Below are positions 7,977 through 16,087 of a stretch of DNA of 64,000 nucleotides, in pieces; within the stretch, counting starts at the first letter, position 1; each line of letters starts with the position of its first letter. Below the pieces are notes generated by a model. That model did no database searches. It was not told the DNA's origin and saw nothing but the letters and a program-made list of their open reading frames with translations. Location: positions 248,001 through 312,000 of the forward strand of contig NZ_JBLFEP010000004.1 in NCBI RefSeq assembly GCF_047345415.1. The letters run 5' to 3'. The translations under genes and the position numbers were made by a program. The DNA is from Maribacter_C sp947494565. GTDB lineage: Bacteria; Bacteroidota; Bacteroidia; Flavobacteriales; Flavobacteriaceae.

Positions 7977-9848
7977 TTGGAACCCTTCATTGTTTCGGCA
8001 AGAAAGTACCGTCCGCAGACCTTTAAAGATGTGGTCGGGCAACAGGCTATTACCAATACTTTGCTCAACGCCATTGAAAACAATCACTTGGCGCAAGCCC
8101 TTTTGTTTTGTGGGCCAAGAGGGGTGGGCAAAACCACCTGTGCGCGAATATTGGCGAAACAGATCAACCATGACGGAACCCAAGGTGCGGACGAAGACTT
8201 CGCATTCAATATTTTTGAACTCGATGCCGCTTCAAACAACTCGGTCGATGATATTCGGAATCTGATCGATCAGGTACGCATTCCACCTCAAGTTGGAAAA
8301 TACAAAGTATACATCATCGATGAGGTTCACATGCTGTCTGCATCTGCTTTTAACGCTTTTCTAAAAACGTTGGAAGAACCTCCGAAACATGCCATTTTCA
8401 TATTGGCCACTACTGAAAAACACAAAATCATTCCCACCATACTCTCGAGGTGTCAAATTTTTGATTTTAAGCGAATTACGGTTAAAGATGCAACTGAATA
8501 TCTGAAATATATCGCTGAAAGTCAGGGCATTGAGGCGGATGACGATGCCCTTCATATTATCGCACAAAAAGCCGATGGTGCCATGCGCGACGCACTATCG
8601 ATTTTCGATCGCGTGGTCAGTTTCTCTGGAAAACAATTGACCAGAAAGGCGGTAACCGAAAATCTCAACGTATTGGATTATGACACTTATTTTCGGACAA
8701 CAGACCTTATTCTAGAACACAACATTCCTGAATTACTATTATTGTTCAATAAGACATTGGCCCTTGGTTTTGATGGCCATCATTTTATAAGTGGGCTCGC
8801 CTCCCATTTTAGGGATCTTATGGTCTGTCAGCACCAGAATACGATTGCTCTTCTAGAGGTAGGTGAAGGAGCCAAAAAGTTATATCTTGAACAATCCAGT
8901 AAAGTCTCAAAGACTTTTTTGCTTCATGCATTGGGAATTGCCAACGATTGTGACCTGAAATACAAAACAAGCAAAAATCAACGCTTGCTGGTCGAACTGA
9001 CCTTAATGAAATTGGCCTCCATTGATTTTGAAGGTCAAAAAAAAAATCCTGAATCCGTAGCACTCGATCAAAAAACGGTCGAATTCATTGCTCCTGCCTC
9101 ATTCTTTAAGGGATTGAACATACCCAAAGAGAAAACCACAAAGGTTGCGACTGTCTCAGACCTCCAGAATGATCAGAGTGCGCAAGAGCCAAAACCTGCT
9201 GCACAAGCTGTTGAGAAAATAGATTCTATTCAAAAAGCTGACGAGGTACAGAGCGATGCATTACCTAACAACAGGGGAAGCATAGTTCAACCTACAGGTA
9301 TCCAATCGGCCCAGGTCGCAGAGAAACAAGAAAGTGAGGGGGTAGGCGAAACGGTTGTCAAAAAGGTCGATATAAAGAAACCTCAAAACCGCGTTTCGGG
9401 TCTAAGTATCTCTAGTTTAAAGGCTAAAAAGGCGCACGAACTCAACAAGAAGGATAATTCCGTTGATGAAAGCCAATTGCCTCGAGACATCTTCACAGAG
9501 GGAGTCATGCAAGGTCATTGGGCCGATTTCGTACAGAAAATAGACAACGAGGGCCGAAAGATACTAGCCTCGAATCTGCACTCTGATGTTCCCAAATTGC
9601 TTAATGAGACGACACTCTGGATAGAGCTCCCAAACAGTACGATGAAAAAAGAAATTGAACGGGAACAGTACGATTTAATGGAATATCTTAAGTCAAAACT
9701 GAATAATCATTTCATCAGTTTGAAAATCACTGTCAACGAGGAAACTGCTAAAAAATTCGCCTTTACACCTGAAGAGAAGTACGAAAAACTAAGGGAGAAA
9801 AACCCTGCCATAGATTTATTGCGGAAAGAGTTCGATTTAGACCTTTGA
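7977..9848 (+). CDS. dnaX: DNA polymerase III subunits gamma and tau
   Basis: 623 aa clamp-loader ATPase. The start is TTG at 7977, forced because an in-frame TAG lies two codons upstream (7971-7973); the protein then begins EPFIVSARKYRPQTF as in relatives. Walker A is GPRGVGKT (residues 46-53), Walker B IIDEVH (113-118) and sensor 1 lies near ILSRCQIF. The four-cysteine zinc module of E. coli and Thermus DnaX is not visible. Domains I-III end near residue 355, followed by a low-complexity charged linker (about 360-500) and a tau-specific C-terminal domain. Codons 354-357 contain a run of ten A residues that could yield gamma by slippage. It overlaps the convergent TMEM220 gene by 12 nt. Confidence 0.95.
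   Translation: MEPFIVSARKYRPQTFKDVVGQQAITNTLLNAIENNHLAQALLFCGPRGVGKTTCARILAKQINHDGTQGADEDFAFNIFELDAASNNSVDDIRNLIDQVRIPPQVGKYKVYIIDEVHMLSASAFNAFLKTLEEPPKHAIFILATTEKHKIIPTILSRCQIFDFKRITVKDATEYLKYIAESQGIEADDDALHIIAQKADGAMRDALSIFDRVVSFSGKQLTRKAVTENLNVLDYDTYFRTTDLILEHNIPELLLLFNKTLALGFDGHHFISGLASHFRDLMVCQHQNTIALLEVGEGAKKLYLEQSSKVSKTFLLHALGIANDCDLKYKTSKNQRLLVELTLMKLASIDFEGQKKNPESVALDQKTVEFIAPASFFKGLNIPKEKTTKVATVSDLQNDQSAQEPKPAAQAVEKIDSIQKADEVQSDALPNNRGSIVQPTGIQSAQVAEKQESEGVGETVVKKVDIKKPQNRVSGLSISSLKAKKAHELNKKDNSVDESQLPRDIFTEGVMQGHWADFVQKIDNEGRKILASNLHSDVPKLLNETTLWIELPNSTMKKEIEREQYDLMEYLKSKLNNHFISLKITVNEETAKKFAFTPEEKYEKLREKNPAIDLLRKEFDLDL
9037..9046 (+). promoter_or_regulatory. A10 run in dnaX: candidate slippage/frameshift site for gamma
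   Basis: Ten consecutive A residues at codons 354-357 (CAA AAA AAA AAT). In the -1 frame the next codons are AAA TCC TGA; in the +1 frame ATC CTG AAT CCG TAG. Both alternative frames stop within five codons, giving products of about 358 or 360 aa, that is domains I-III only. Confidence 0.55.
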
Positions 9849-10193
9849 TCTATGCCGTATCGCCTTGAAGACCAGCAAGAGCATAACAATAGCGATAATC
9901 AATAAACCATAGGCTTCTCGACCTTCTTCTACATTTTTGATATCGCCTTGGCCGATTTCAAAACCCTCGAACTTTTCAGGATAGGTATAGAAAAAGCCTA
10001 TCAAAGCAGCTATACCGGCAACCAATGGCACTGATGTAGGTACTTTATCAAAAGCACAGCCTAAGGCGATTATTCCGGCTAATCCCCAAATAGTAACCCA
10101 CAATAAGGGGTCGGGATCATTGTACTGAAGTCCTGCAGAAACCAGAAATACAATTCCAAAAACTATGGCCAATACTTTAAAAAGGGTGTTCAT
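9837..10193 (-). CDS. TMEM220-like small membrane protein
   Basis: 118 aa with four predicted membrane helices (about 4-22, 28-47, 51-68 and 93-112). The motif AGLQYNDPDPLLWV after helix 1 is characteristic of the transmembrane 220 family, whose function is unknown. It is a single gene converging on dnaX, sharing 12 nt of 3' end with it. Confidence 0.8.
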   Translation of the reverse strand: MNTLFKVLAIVFGIVFLVSAGLQYNDPDPLLWVTIWGLAGIIALGCAFDKVPTSVPLVAGIAALIGFFYTYPEKFEGFEIGQGDIKNVEEGREAYGLLIIAIVMLLLVFKAIRHRSKV

Positions 10194-10239
10194 GTGACGT
10201 ATGTTTGGTTAACAAGGCCTTAAAATAACGTTTTCTTTC

Positions 10240-10247
10240 TATTTTTG
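10240..10247 (+). promoter_or_regulatory. Putative -7 box of miaE
   Basis: TATTTTTG matches TAnnTTTG. It covers the in-frame TTG at 10245, which therefore cannot be the start codon, and so supports the ATG at 10266. Confidence 0.5.
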
Positions 10248-10265
10248 TTGTCAAAATTACTGCTG

Positions 10266-10847
10266 ATGCTAGGCTTGAAATTACCTACGGACCCTAGATG
10301 GGTCAATATTGTTGAGAAGAATGTCGATGAAATATTGACCGATCATGCCTATTGTGAACAAAAAGCGGCCAGCACAGCAATTTCATTGATCGTAAGTTTT
10401 CCGGAATATCCTGAACTAGTGGAAGAAATGATTGCCCTTTCGAGAGAGGAAATGGGACATTTTAAAATGGTGCATGACAAAATTATTGCCCGTGGAAAAA
10501 CATTAGGGAGAGATCGCAAAGATGACTATGTGCTTCAACTGGTAACCTTCTTTCCCAAGGGAGGTAGCAGAACAACACAATTGGTACACCGCCTGTTGTA
10601 TGCCGCCTTAATCGAAGCCAGAAGTTGCGAGCGTTTCAGACTGTTATCGGAAGAGCTCGAAGATAAGGAACTGGCGGAATTCTACCACAAACTAATGATC
10701 AGTGAAGCAAGTCACTATACGATGTTCTTAAAATTCGCCAGACACTATGGAAATCGAAACGAAGTTGATAAAAAGTGGCAAGATTTACTGGAATATGAGG
10801 CGGAAATCGTGAAAAACCTAGGAAGGAACGAGACTATTCACGGCTAA
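10266..10847 (+). CDS. miaE: tRNA-(ms2io6A)-hydroxylase family protein MiaE
   Basis: 193 aa from the ATG at 10266. This is a ferritin-like diiron protein: the ligand motifs REEMGHF (EXXH, about residue 62) and SEASHYTMF (EXXH, about residue 146) are visible, with AALIEARSCERF supplying a bridging Glu. MiaE hydroxylates the isopentenyl group of ms2i6A37 in tRNA using O2. The Bacteroidota enzyme is about 190 aa, as here. It stands alone between two minus-strand genes. Confidence 0.9.
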   Translation: MLGLKLPTDPRWVNIVEKNVDEILTDHAYCEQKAASTAISLIVSFPEYPELVEEMIALSREEMGHFKMVHDKIIARGKTLGRDRKDDYVLQLVTFFPKGGSRTTQLVHRLLYAALIEARSCERFRLLSEELEDKELAEFYHKLMISEASHYTMFLKFARHYGNRNEVDKKWQDLLEYEAEIVKNLGRNETIHG

Positions 10848-10919
10848 GGCCGAACTTTTAGAACCGGTTTCTCGATATACTTTCCGAGCTATTTCAATTC
10901 TATTCGAAGGTATGGCTTA

Positions 10920-12992
10920 TTACATATCTAACTTCTTCAGATAGTAGTCGTACATGGCAAACTGTGAACGCACTTTCGGTAAATCATTCTTTAGATAAGA
11001 GTTGTCTTGTTGTTCATTAAAAATCCGTGCTTTTGTATTATCGTTCCAAGATATTTCAAAAGTGTCCAAAAGCTCTTGCTTGATATCCTCATCATAAATA
11101 GGGCAACCCACTTCAACGCGATAATCAAGATTACGGGTCATCCAGTCGGCTGAGGATATATATATTTTTGGATCCCCTTCATTTCCGAAAATGAACATTC
11201 GCGGATGTTCCAAGAACTTGTCGACGATACTGATAGCTTCAATGTTCTCACTCATTCCTTTTACACCTGGAATGAGACAACAAATTCCCCTAATGATCAA
11301 TTGAATCTTCACCCCTGCCCTACTCGCTTCATAAAGTTTATCAACCATTTTATAGCTTGTGAAGCTATTCATCTTAATCTTGATATACGCCTCTTTACCT
11401 ACAATCGCGTTGGCGATTTCATTATCAATCAATTTTTGAAAGGTACTCTTGGTGTAATGCGGAGAGACCACCAAATGCTTGTACTTGTTGATTTTGTATG
11501 TTGTCTCGAAGAAGTCAAAAACCTTGTTCAACTCCTTAAGAATCGACTCATGCGCCGTAAATAAGGTATAATCGGTATAGATTCGAGCTGTGGCCTCACT
11601 GAAATTACCTGTACTTATGAAACCATACCGTTTCATTCCTTCATCTTCCTCTCGCTCAATAACGCATATTTTACTGTGAACCTTAAGTCCGGGCACTCCA
11701 AAAATCAGTTTGACACCTTCTGCTTGTAATTGTTCGGCATACTCGATATTCGCTTGTTCGTCAAAACGTGCTTGTAACTCTATTTGAACAGTAACCTGTT
11801 TCCCATTTTTCACGGCATTGATCAAAGAGGCTGCTACTTGCGAATTGCTCGCCAAACGATAGACGGTAATCTTTATGGTCTTTACTTTTGGGTCTAAAGC
11901 GGCTTCCCTTAAGAACTTGATGATATAAGAGAAGGTATGATAGGGGGTATATTGCAAATAGTCTTTTTGAGCAATTTGCTCCAGAAGACTACCCTCCATA
12001 CTAAATCCCTTAACGGGCAATGCATCGATTTTGTCATACATCAGGTCATTCCTTCCCAAACTAGGAAAGCCCATATAGTCTCGTCGATTGTGATACCGCC
12101 CCCCAGGAATAACACTATCCGTGTCCTCTATATTCATTTTCTCCTTTAGAAAGCGCAGGGTGTCCTTTCCTATACTCTTGTCATATACAAAACGTACAGG
12201 ATCCCCTAATTTTCGGTGCTCAACGCTCGAGGAAATTTTGTCAATAAAACTCTTACTCAAATCATTGTCCATATCAAGCTCGGCATCACGGGTAATCTTA
12301 ATCATATGAGCCGATATGGACTCATATTCGAACATCGTGAAAATGTTTCTTAGGCAATACCGTATCAAATCGTCTAAAATGATGATGTAGTTTTTATTGC
12401 CCTCTTTCGGTAGCACTACAAAACGATCTATCCCTTTAGGAATTTCTATTAACGCATACCTCTTCTCTTTGTCCTCGGCAATTTGATCCCCGATGATAAT
12501 CATTTTTACCGCCAGATAAGCGGCAGTGTCCTTCAGAATCGGAAACTCGGTCAAATCGTTGAGAATAATCGTCATCAACTGCGGACTGACCTTTTTCAGA
12601 AAATAGTCTTTCACGAAACCTCGTTGCGTTTCGCTCAGTTCCGTTTCTTTGATGATAAAAATATTCTGTCCTTCTAATTCTTCCTGTATCTCTTTTAGGA
12701 TGTTTACACTGCTGGCCTGCTGGTCAATCACGATTTTGGTGATTTCAGCCAAGAGATCTTTTGCGGTTTCACCACCTAAAGCACTTTTACCTTTTTTACC
12801 GGCATCGACAATTCGTTTGACCGTAGCATACCGTACTTTGAAAAACTCGTCAAGGTTATTGGAAAAGATTCCCAAAAACCGCAATCTCTCGATAAGCGGA
12901 ACATTAGTGTCTGCGCTTTCCTGAAGCACACGATCATTAAATCGTAACCAACTGATTTCACGATTTATATATTGATTTTTAGTTTTTATCAT
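10920..12992 (-). CDS. ppk1: Polyphosphate kinase 1
   Basis: 690 aa from the ATG at 12992. An upstream in-frame start at 13052 would overlap sixA by 64 nt and is less likely, because the protein normally begins near YINREISWLRFNDRVL. The phosphorylated-histidine loop is HSKICVI with STGNFSE (two-domain PLD-like fold), and the second motif is SADWMTRNLD. The enzyme transfers ATP gamma-phosphate to polyphosphate reversibly. Its ATG overlaps the sixA stop (ATGA, 4 nt), so the two are translationally coupled. Confidence 0.95.
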   Translation of the reverse strand: MIKTKNQYINREISWLRFNDRVLQESADTNVPLIERLRFLGIFSNNLDEFFKVRYATVKRIVDAGKKGKSALGGETAKDLLAEITKIVIDQQASSVNILKEIQEELEGQNIFIIKETELSETQRGFVKDYFLKKVSPQLMTIILNDLTEFPILKDTAAYLAVKMIIIGDQIAEDKEKRYALIEIPKGIDRFVVLPKEGNKNYIIILDDLIRYCLRNIFTMFEYESISAHMIKITRDAELDMDNDLSKSFIDKISSSVEHRKLGDPVRFVYDKSIGKDTLRFLKEKMNIEDTDSVIPGGRYHNRRDYMGFPSLGRNDLMYDKIDALPVKGFSMEGSLLEQIAQKDYLQYTPYHTFSYIIKFLREAALDPKVKTIKITVYRLASNSQVAASLINAVKNGKQVTVQIELQARFDEQANIEYAEQLQAEGVKLIFGVPGLKVHSKICVIEREEDEGMKRYGFISTGNFSEATARIYTDYTLFTAHESILKELNKVFDFFETTYKINKYKHLVVSPHYTKSTFQKLIDNEIANAIVGKEAYIKIKMNSFTSYKMVDKLYEASRAGVKIQLIIRGICCLIPGVKGMSENIEAISIVDKFLEHPRMFIFGNEGDPKIYISSADWMTRNLDYRVEVGCPIYDEDIKQELLDTFEISWNDNTKARIFNEQQDNSYLKNDLPKVRSQFAMYDYYLKKLDM

Positions 12993-13477
12993 GCTCTTAA
13001 TGCCTTTGGAAAAATAGTCTGTTCGGTGATTCCCTTTTGTATCGAAGCCCACTCATTTACATCAAACTCCAGCCGCACCAGACCGCTTGTGGGAACATTT
13101 TCAATATAGGTATTTCCGAGGGAATTCGCAATGTATGTAAAGGCGTGATTATGTCCAAAAATCATAATCGTATCACATGTGTTATCCAACTCCTTTATGA
13201 AGTGTAGCACCTCATCACCTGAAAAATCATAGAGCCTTTCGGTAATTCGAAATTGATCTAATGGAAGGTACATTTGTCTACAAAAAATCATCGCGGTATG
13301 TAATGCCCTATTTGCCGGACTTGAAAAAATCATGTCGATTTTCGGTGCACTCTCCTGGAACCTGTCGGAAACCAAATGGGCATCGTTAATTCCCCGCTGC
13401 AGTAGTGGACGATCTTTATCACCTACCGAATACTCCCAAGAGGATTTACCGTGACGGACTAAAATGAGTGTTTTCAT
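12989..13477 (-). CDS. sixA: SixA-type phosphohistidine phosphatase
   Basis: 162 aa histidine phosphatase superfamily protein. The catalytic RHG is at residues 8-10 (ILVRHGKSSWEY), and the second His is in the FGHNHAF motif. Its length matches single-domain SixA proteins, which remove phosphate from phosphohistidine. It lies 10 nt after pdxH and overlaps ppk1 by 4 nt, a context linking it to polyphosphate metabolism. The substrate here is inferred. Confidence 0.85.
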   Translation of the reverse strand: MKTLILVRHGKSSWEYSVGDKDRPLLQRGINDAHLVSDRFQESAPKIDMIFSSPANRALHTAMIFCRQMYLPLDQFRITERLYDFSGDEVLHFIKELDNTCDTIMIFGHNHAFTYIANSLGNTYIENVPTSGLVRLEFDVNEWASIQKGITEQTIFPKALRA

Positions 13478-13487
13478 AGCTGTTTTT

Positions 13488-14132
13488 TTAAGGAGCCAGA
13501 CGTTCTATTTTCCAATCGATACCCTCTAGAGTGAATCGAATTCGATCGTGCAAGCGATTTGGCCTACCTTGCCAGAACTCCATAGAAACAGGTGCTACGA
13601 GGTACCCACCCCACCATTCGGGTCGTTCGATTTCCTTTCCTTCAAATTCTTTCTCGAGACGTTTCAATTCTTCTTCCAAAACATCCCTTGAGGGGATTAC
13701 ACTACTTTGATCAGAGACAATAGCTCCAAGTTGACTACCTGCAGGGCGTGATTGAAAATAACCATCCGACAGGTTTTCGGCTATTTTATTCGCTCGACCT
13801 TTTATGATAACCTGACGTTCGAGATTCGGCCAGAAAAAGGAAATACATACATTTGGGTTCTCCGCAATAGCCCTCCCCTTTTCACTTTTGTAGTTGGTAT
13901 AAAAAATAAATCCTTCGTGGGTATACTTTTTCAATAACACTACACGGCTTTTAGGGAACCCATCTAAACCCATCGTTGAAAGCGTCATTGCATTGGTTTC
14001 ATCAACACCGTCCGACGCCTCGACCTCGTAAAACCACTTTTGAAAAAGTTCCATCGGATTCTCGGAAATGGAACCTTCCATAAGTGCACTTTTTTCGTAT
14101 GCCTTTCGGTAATTTCCTAAATCGTTTTGCAT
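13488..14132 (-). CDS. pdxH: Pyridoxamine 5'-phosphate oxidase
   Basis: 214 aa, standard length. FMN-binding and substrate motifs are evident: PKSRVVLLKKY, FIFYTNYKSEKGR, SQLGAIVSDQSSVI, EWWGGYLV and the C-terminal WQGRPNRLHDR followed by WKIERLAP. It oxidises PNP/PMP to pyridoxal 5'-phosphate in the cytoplasm. It is first in an apparent minus-strand operon pdxH-sixA-ppk1. Confidence 0.96.
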   Translation of the reverse strand: MQNDLGNYRKAYEKSALMEGSISENPMELFQKWFYEVEASDGVDETNAMTLSTMGLDGFPKSRVVLLKKYTHEGFIFYTNYKSEKGRAIAENPNVCISFFWPNLERQVIIKGRANKIAENLSDGYFQSRPAGSQLGAIVSDQSSVIPSRDVLEEELKRLEKEFEGKEIERPEWWGGYLVAPVSMEFWQGRPNRLHDRIRFTLEGIDWKIERLAP

Positions 14133-14378
14133 AGCTTTATTTTATACTGCAATTTACAACCGAACCGGTGTAAACTTTCCATTCGACAAGAAATTTTTCA
14201 ATCTCATTTCTTCATTGCCTAAACTCATGGTACAAATCAAAAAAAAACACCTTCCAGTAAAAATGGCCTATGCCTAGGGGGAAGCATAAATTAGGATTAA
14301 ATGGATTTCACGATAGGCCTGTGCTGTGCCAATTCGCTACTTTTTGTACCTTACCCATACCTGTTCGAGATAAAAACC

Positions 14379-14813
14379 ATGCGATTCACCTGTTATACGG
14401 ATATTAAGGCACCTATTCAGATTGTAGTGGATTTATTTAAAAATCCTGATAATCTCAAACACTGGCAAGATGGCTTTAAACGCATAGAATACATCTCAGG
14501 AGCTCCTGGCGCAGAGGGGTCCATCTCAAAATTAAGCTACGATAGGTTATCACTTGTGGAGACCATTATCCGAAATGAACTGCCAGAAGAGTTTAAGGCC
14601 AACTATGAACATAAACATATGGTCAATACCATGTCATGTAGATTCAAGGTGATAGATGTTGGAACTACGCGACTTAAGCAAGAGATACACTATACAAAGT
14701 TCAATGGCTTTTTACCCAAAGTGCTGGCCAAATTATTTCCTGGTATGTTCAGGAAACAGGTCCAAAAATGGCTTGACCAGTTTAAGTACTTCGTCGAGAA
14801 GCAACACCCTTAA
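14379..14813 (+). CDS. SRPBCC (START/polyketide-cyclase-like) family protein
   Basis: 144 aa from the ATG at 14379; the frame continues upstream to 14301, but the extra residues are not family-like. The pattern FTCYTDIKAPIQIVVDLFKNPDNLKHWQDG at the start is read here as strand beta1 plus helix alpha1 of the helix-grip fold, and the protein ends in a long amphipathic helix. Members bind small hydrophobic ligands; the ligand here is unknown. Its 3' end overlaps rnz, on the other strand, by 4 nt. Confidence 0.75.
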   Translation: MRFTCYTDIKAPIQIVVDLFKNPDNLKHWQDGFKRIEYISGAPGAEGSISKLSYDRLSLVETIIRNELPEEFKANYEHKHMVNTMSCRFKVIDVGTTRLKQEIHYTKFNGFLPKVLAKLFPGMFRKQVQKWLDQFKYFVEKQHP

Positions 14814-15715
14814 AATTCAAATACCTTACCGTCATCAGCCAATAAGACCGATTCGAATATTGTCCGAGCTTCTTCCTTAAAGGGTTCAATGGACCTATAC
14901 CTTGTGGAATAATGACCCAAAATCAAAGTACCTACCCGGGCCGCTTGGGCAATGGAGGCCGCTTCTTTGGCCGTGGTATGTCTTGTTTTTTTCGCTAAAT
15001 GTGCCTCTGAATCGAGAAAGGTAGCCTCGTGATACAGGGCGTCGACTCCCTTTATCTGGGGCACAATATCAGGTTTGTGGGCCGTATCGCTGCAATAGGC
15101 ATAGGCTTTGGGGTTTGGCGGGTCAAAGGTAAGTGCACTGTTTGATATTACTTGGCCATCATCCAATGTGATGCTTCTCCCGTTTTTAATGTTTCGATAT
15201 TGCGAGGTATCGATTTTGTATTTATTTACCGCTTCGATATGCAGCTTACGTTCCCCCAGTTTTTCACGAAACAAAAATCCATTGGTATACACCCTATGAT
15301 TCAAGGGAATGGTCTCGACCATCGTCTTTTCGTCCTCATAGATCACTTGGCTTTCCTTGGAAACCAGTTCGTGAAAAATCAAAGGAAAATTTGTCCATGA
15401 ATCACCGAGCTTCAACAAAAGTGTAATGGCTTCTTTTATCCCTTTAGGGCCGTAGATATGCATTTCCTTGTTTCTTCCCAACAAACGAAATGTTGAAATG
15501 AGCCCGGGAAGACCAAAGAAATGATCGCCATGCAAATGGGAGATGAAAATATGGTTGATGCGAGAGAATTTGATTTTATTTTTCCGCAGTTGTACTTGAG
15601 TACCCTCTCCACAGTCGATCAGAAAAAGATGACCTTTGATTTCCAACACTTGCGATGTAGCGTTGGTCATTGCCCTTGGAGTTGCGGCATAGCAGCCAAG
15701 AATCGTCAAGTTCAC
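14810..15715 (-). CDS. rnz: Ribonuclease Z
   Basis: 301 aa metallo-beta-lactamase fold enzyme, normal for short RNase Z. The metal motif HLHGDH is at residues 60-65, preceded by the family mark TSQVLEIKGHLFLIDCGEGTQ. Further ligands lie in YCSDTAH and LILGHYSTRY. It cleaves the 3' trailer of tRNA precursors. The start overlaps the stop of the upstream STAS-like gene (ATGA, 4 nt), making it the last gene of the pyrR-pyrB-STAS-rnz operon. Confidence 0.94.
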   Translation of the reverse strand: MNLTILGCYAATPRAMTNATSQVLEIKGHLFLIDCGEGTQVQLRKNKIKFSRINHIFISHLHGDHFFGLPGLISTFRLLGRNKEMHIYGPKGIKEAITLLLKLGDSWTNFPLIFHELVSKESQVIYEDEKTMVETIPLNHRVYTNGFLFREKLGERKLHIEAVNKYKIDTSQYRNIKNGRSITLDDGQVISNSALTFDPPNPKAYAYCSDTAHKPDIVPQIKGVDALYHEATFLDSEAHLAKKTRHTTAKEAASIAQAARVGTLILGHYSTRYRSIEPFKEEARTIFESVLLADDGKVFEF

Positions 15716-16044
15716 AGCCCGAGATCTCTTTCTATTTCTTCCATTTCAATGACATCCCTGGCTTCTTGAAGTGTGGGTACGACCAATATTTCTTCCGGAA
15801 CCTCATCGTAAGACACCTTATCGGTTACCAAGACGAACGATTTACCTGATTCTCGATGGGCGCTGGACAACGTCAAAAACTCCAAAATATGGTTTGCGGT
15901 CAATTTGGAAAAAGAGAATAAATTCACAATGATATGATCATTCTCAATTTTTGAGTATCCATCATTTAAATTCTTCAAAAATTCATTCAGTGCAATATGT
16001 TCTTGAAATACGATAGTGGTCGTTCCTTCTTTGTCAAAAATCAT
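15712..16044 (-). CDS. STAS-like small protein upstream of RNase Z
   Basis: 110 aa from the ATG at 16044 (the frame runs back to 16080). The alternation of strands and helices, with IIVNLFSFSKLTANHILEF followed by KSFVLVTDKV, recalls STAS-domain proteins such as anti-sigma antagonists, including the segment where a phosphorylatable Ser/Thr would sit. The C-terminus is acidic (VIEMEEIERDLG). Function unknown. It is cotranscribed with rnz (4-nt overlap) and lies 43 nt after pyrB. Confidence 0.6.
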   Translation of the reverse strand: MIFDKEGTTTIVFQEHIALNEFLKNLNDGYSKIENDHIIVNLFSFSKLTANHILEFLTLSSAHRESGKSFVLVTDKVSYDEVPEEILVVPTLQEARDVIEMEEIERDLGL

Positions 16045-16087
16045 AGTTAATCTTTTAGACCTCACAGGTCTTGAAGGCATATGAGGT

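Noticed and set aside
9064..9080. Weak hairpin (CGATC/GGTCG) after the dnaX A10 run as frameshift stimulator
   Set aside because: Only five base pairs with one G-U; too weak to be claimed as a stimulator.
12993..13052. Upstream start for ppk1
   Set aside because: It would overlap sixA by 64 nt and adds residues not seen in Ppk1; the ATGA overlap at 12992 is more natural.
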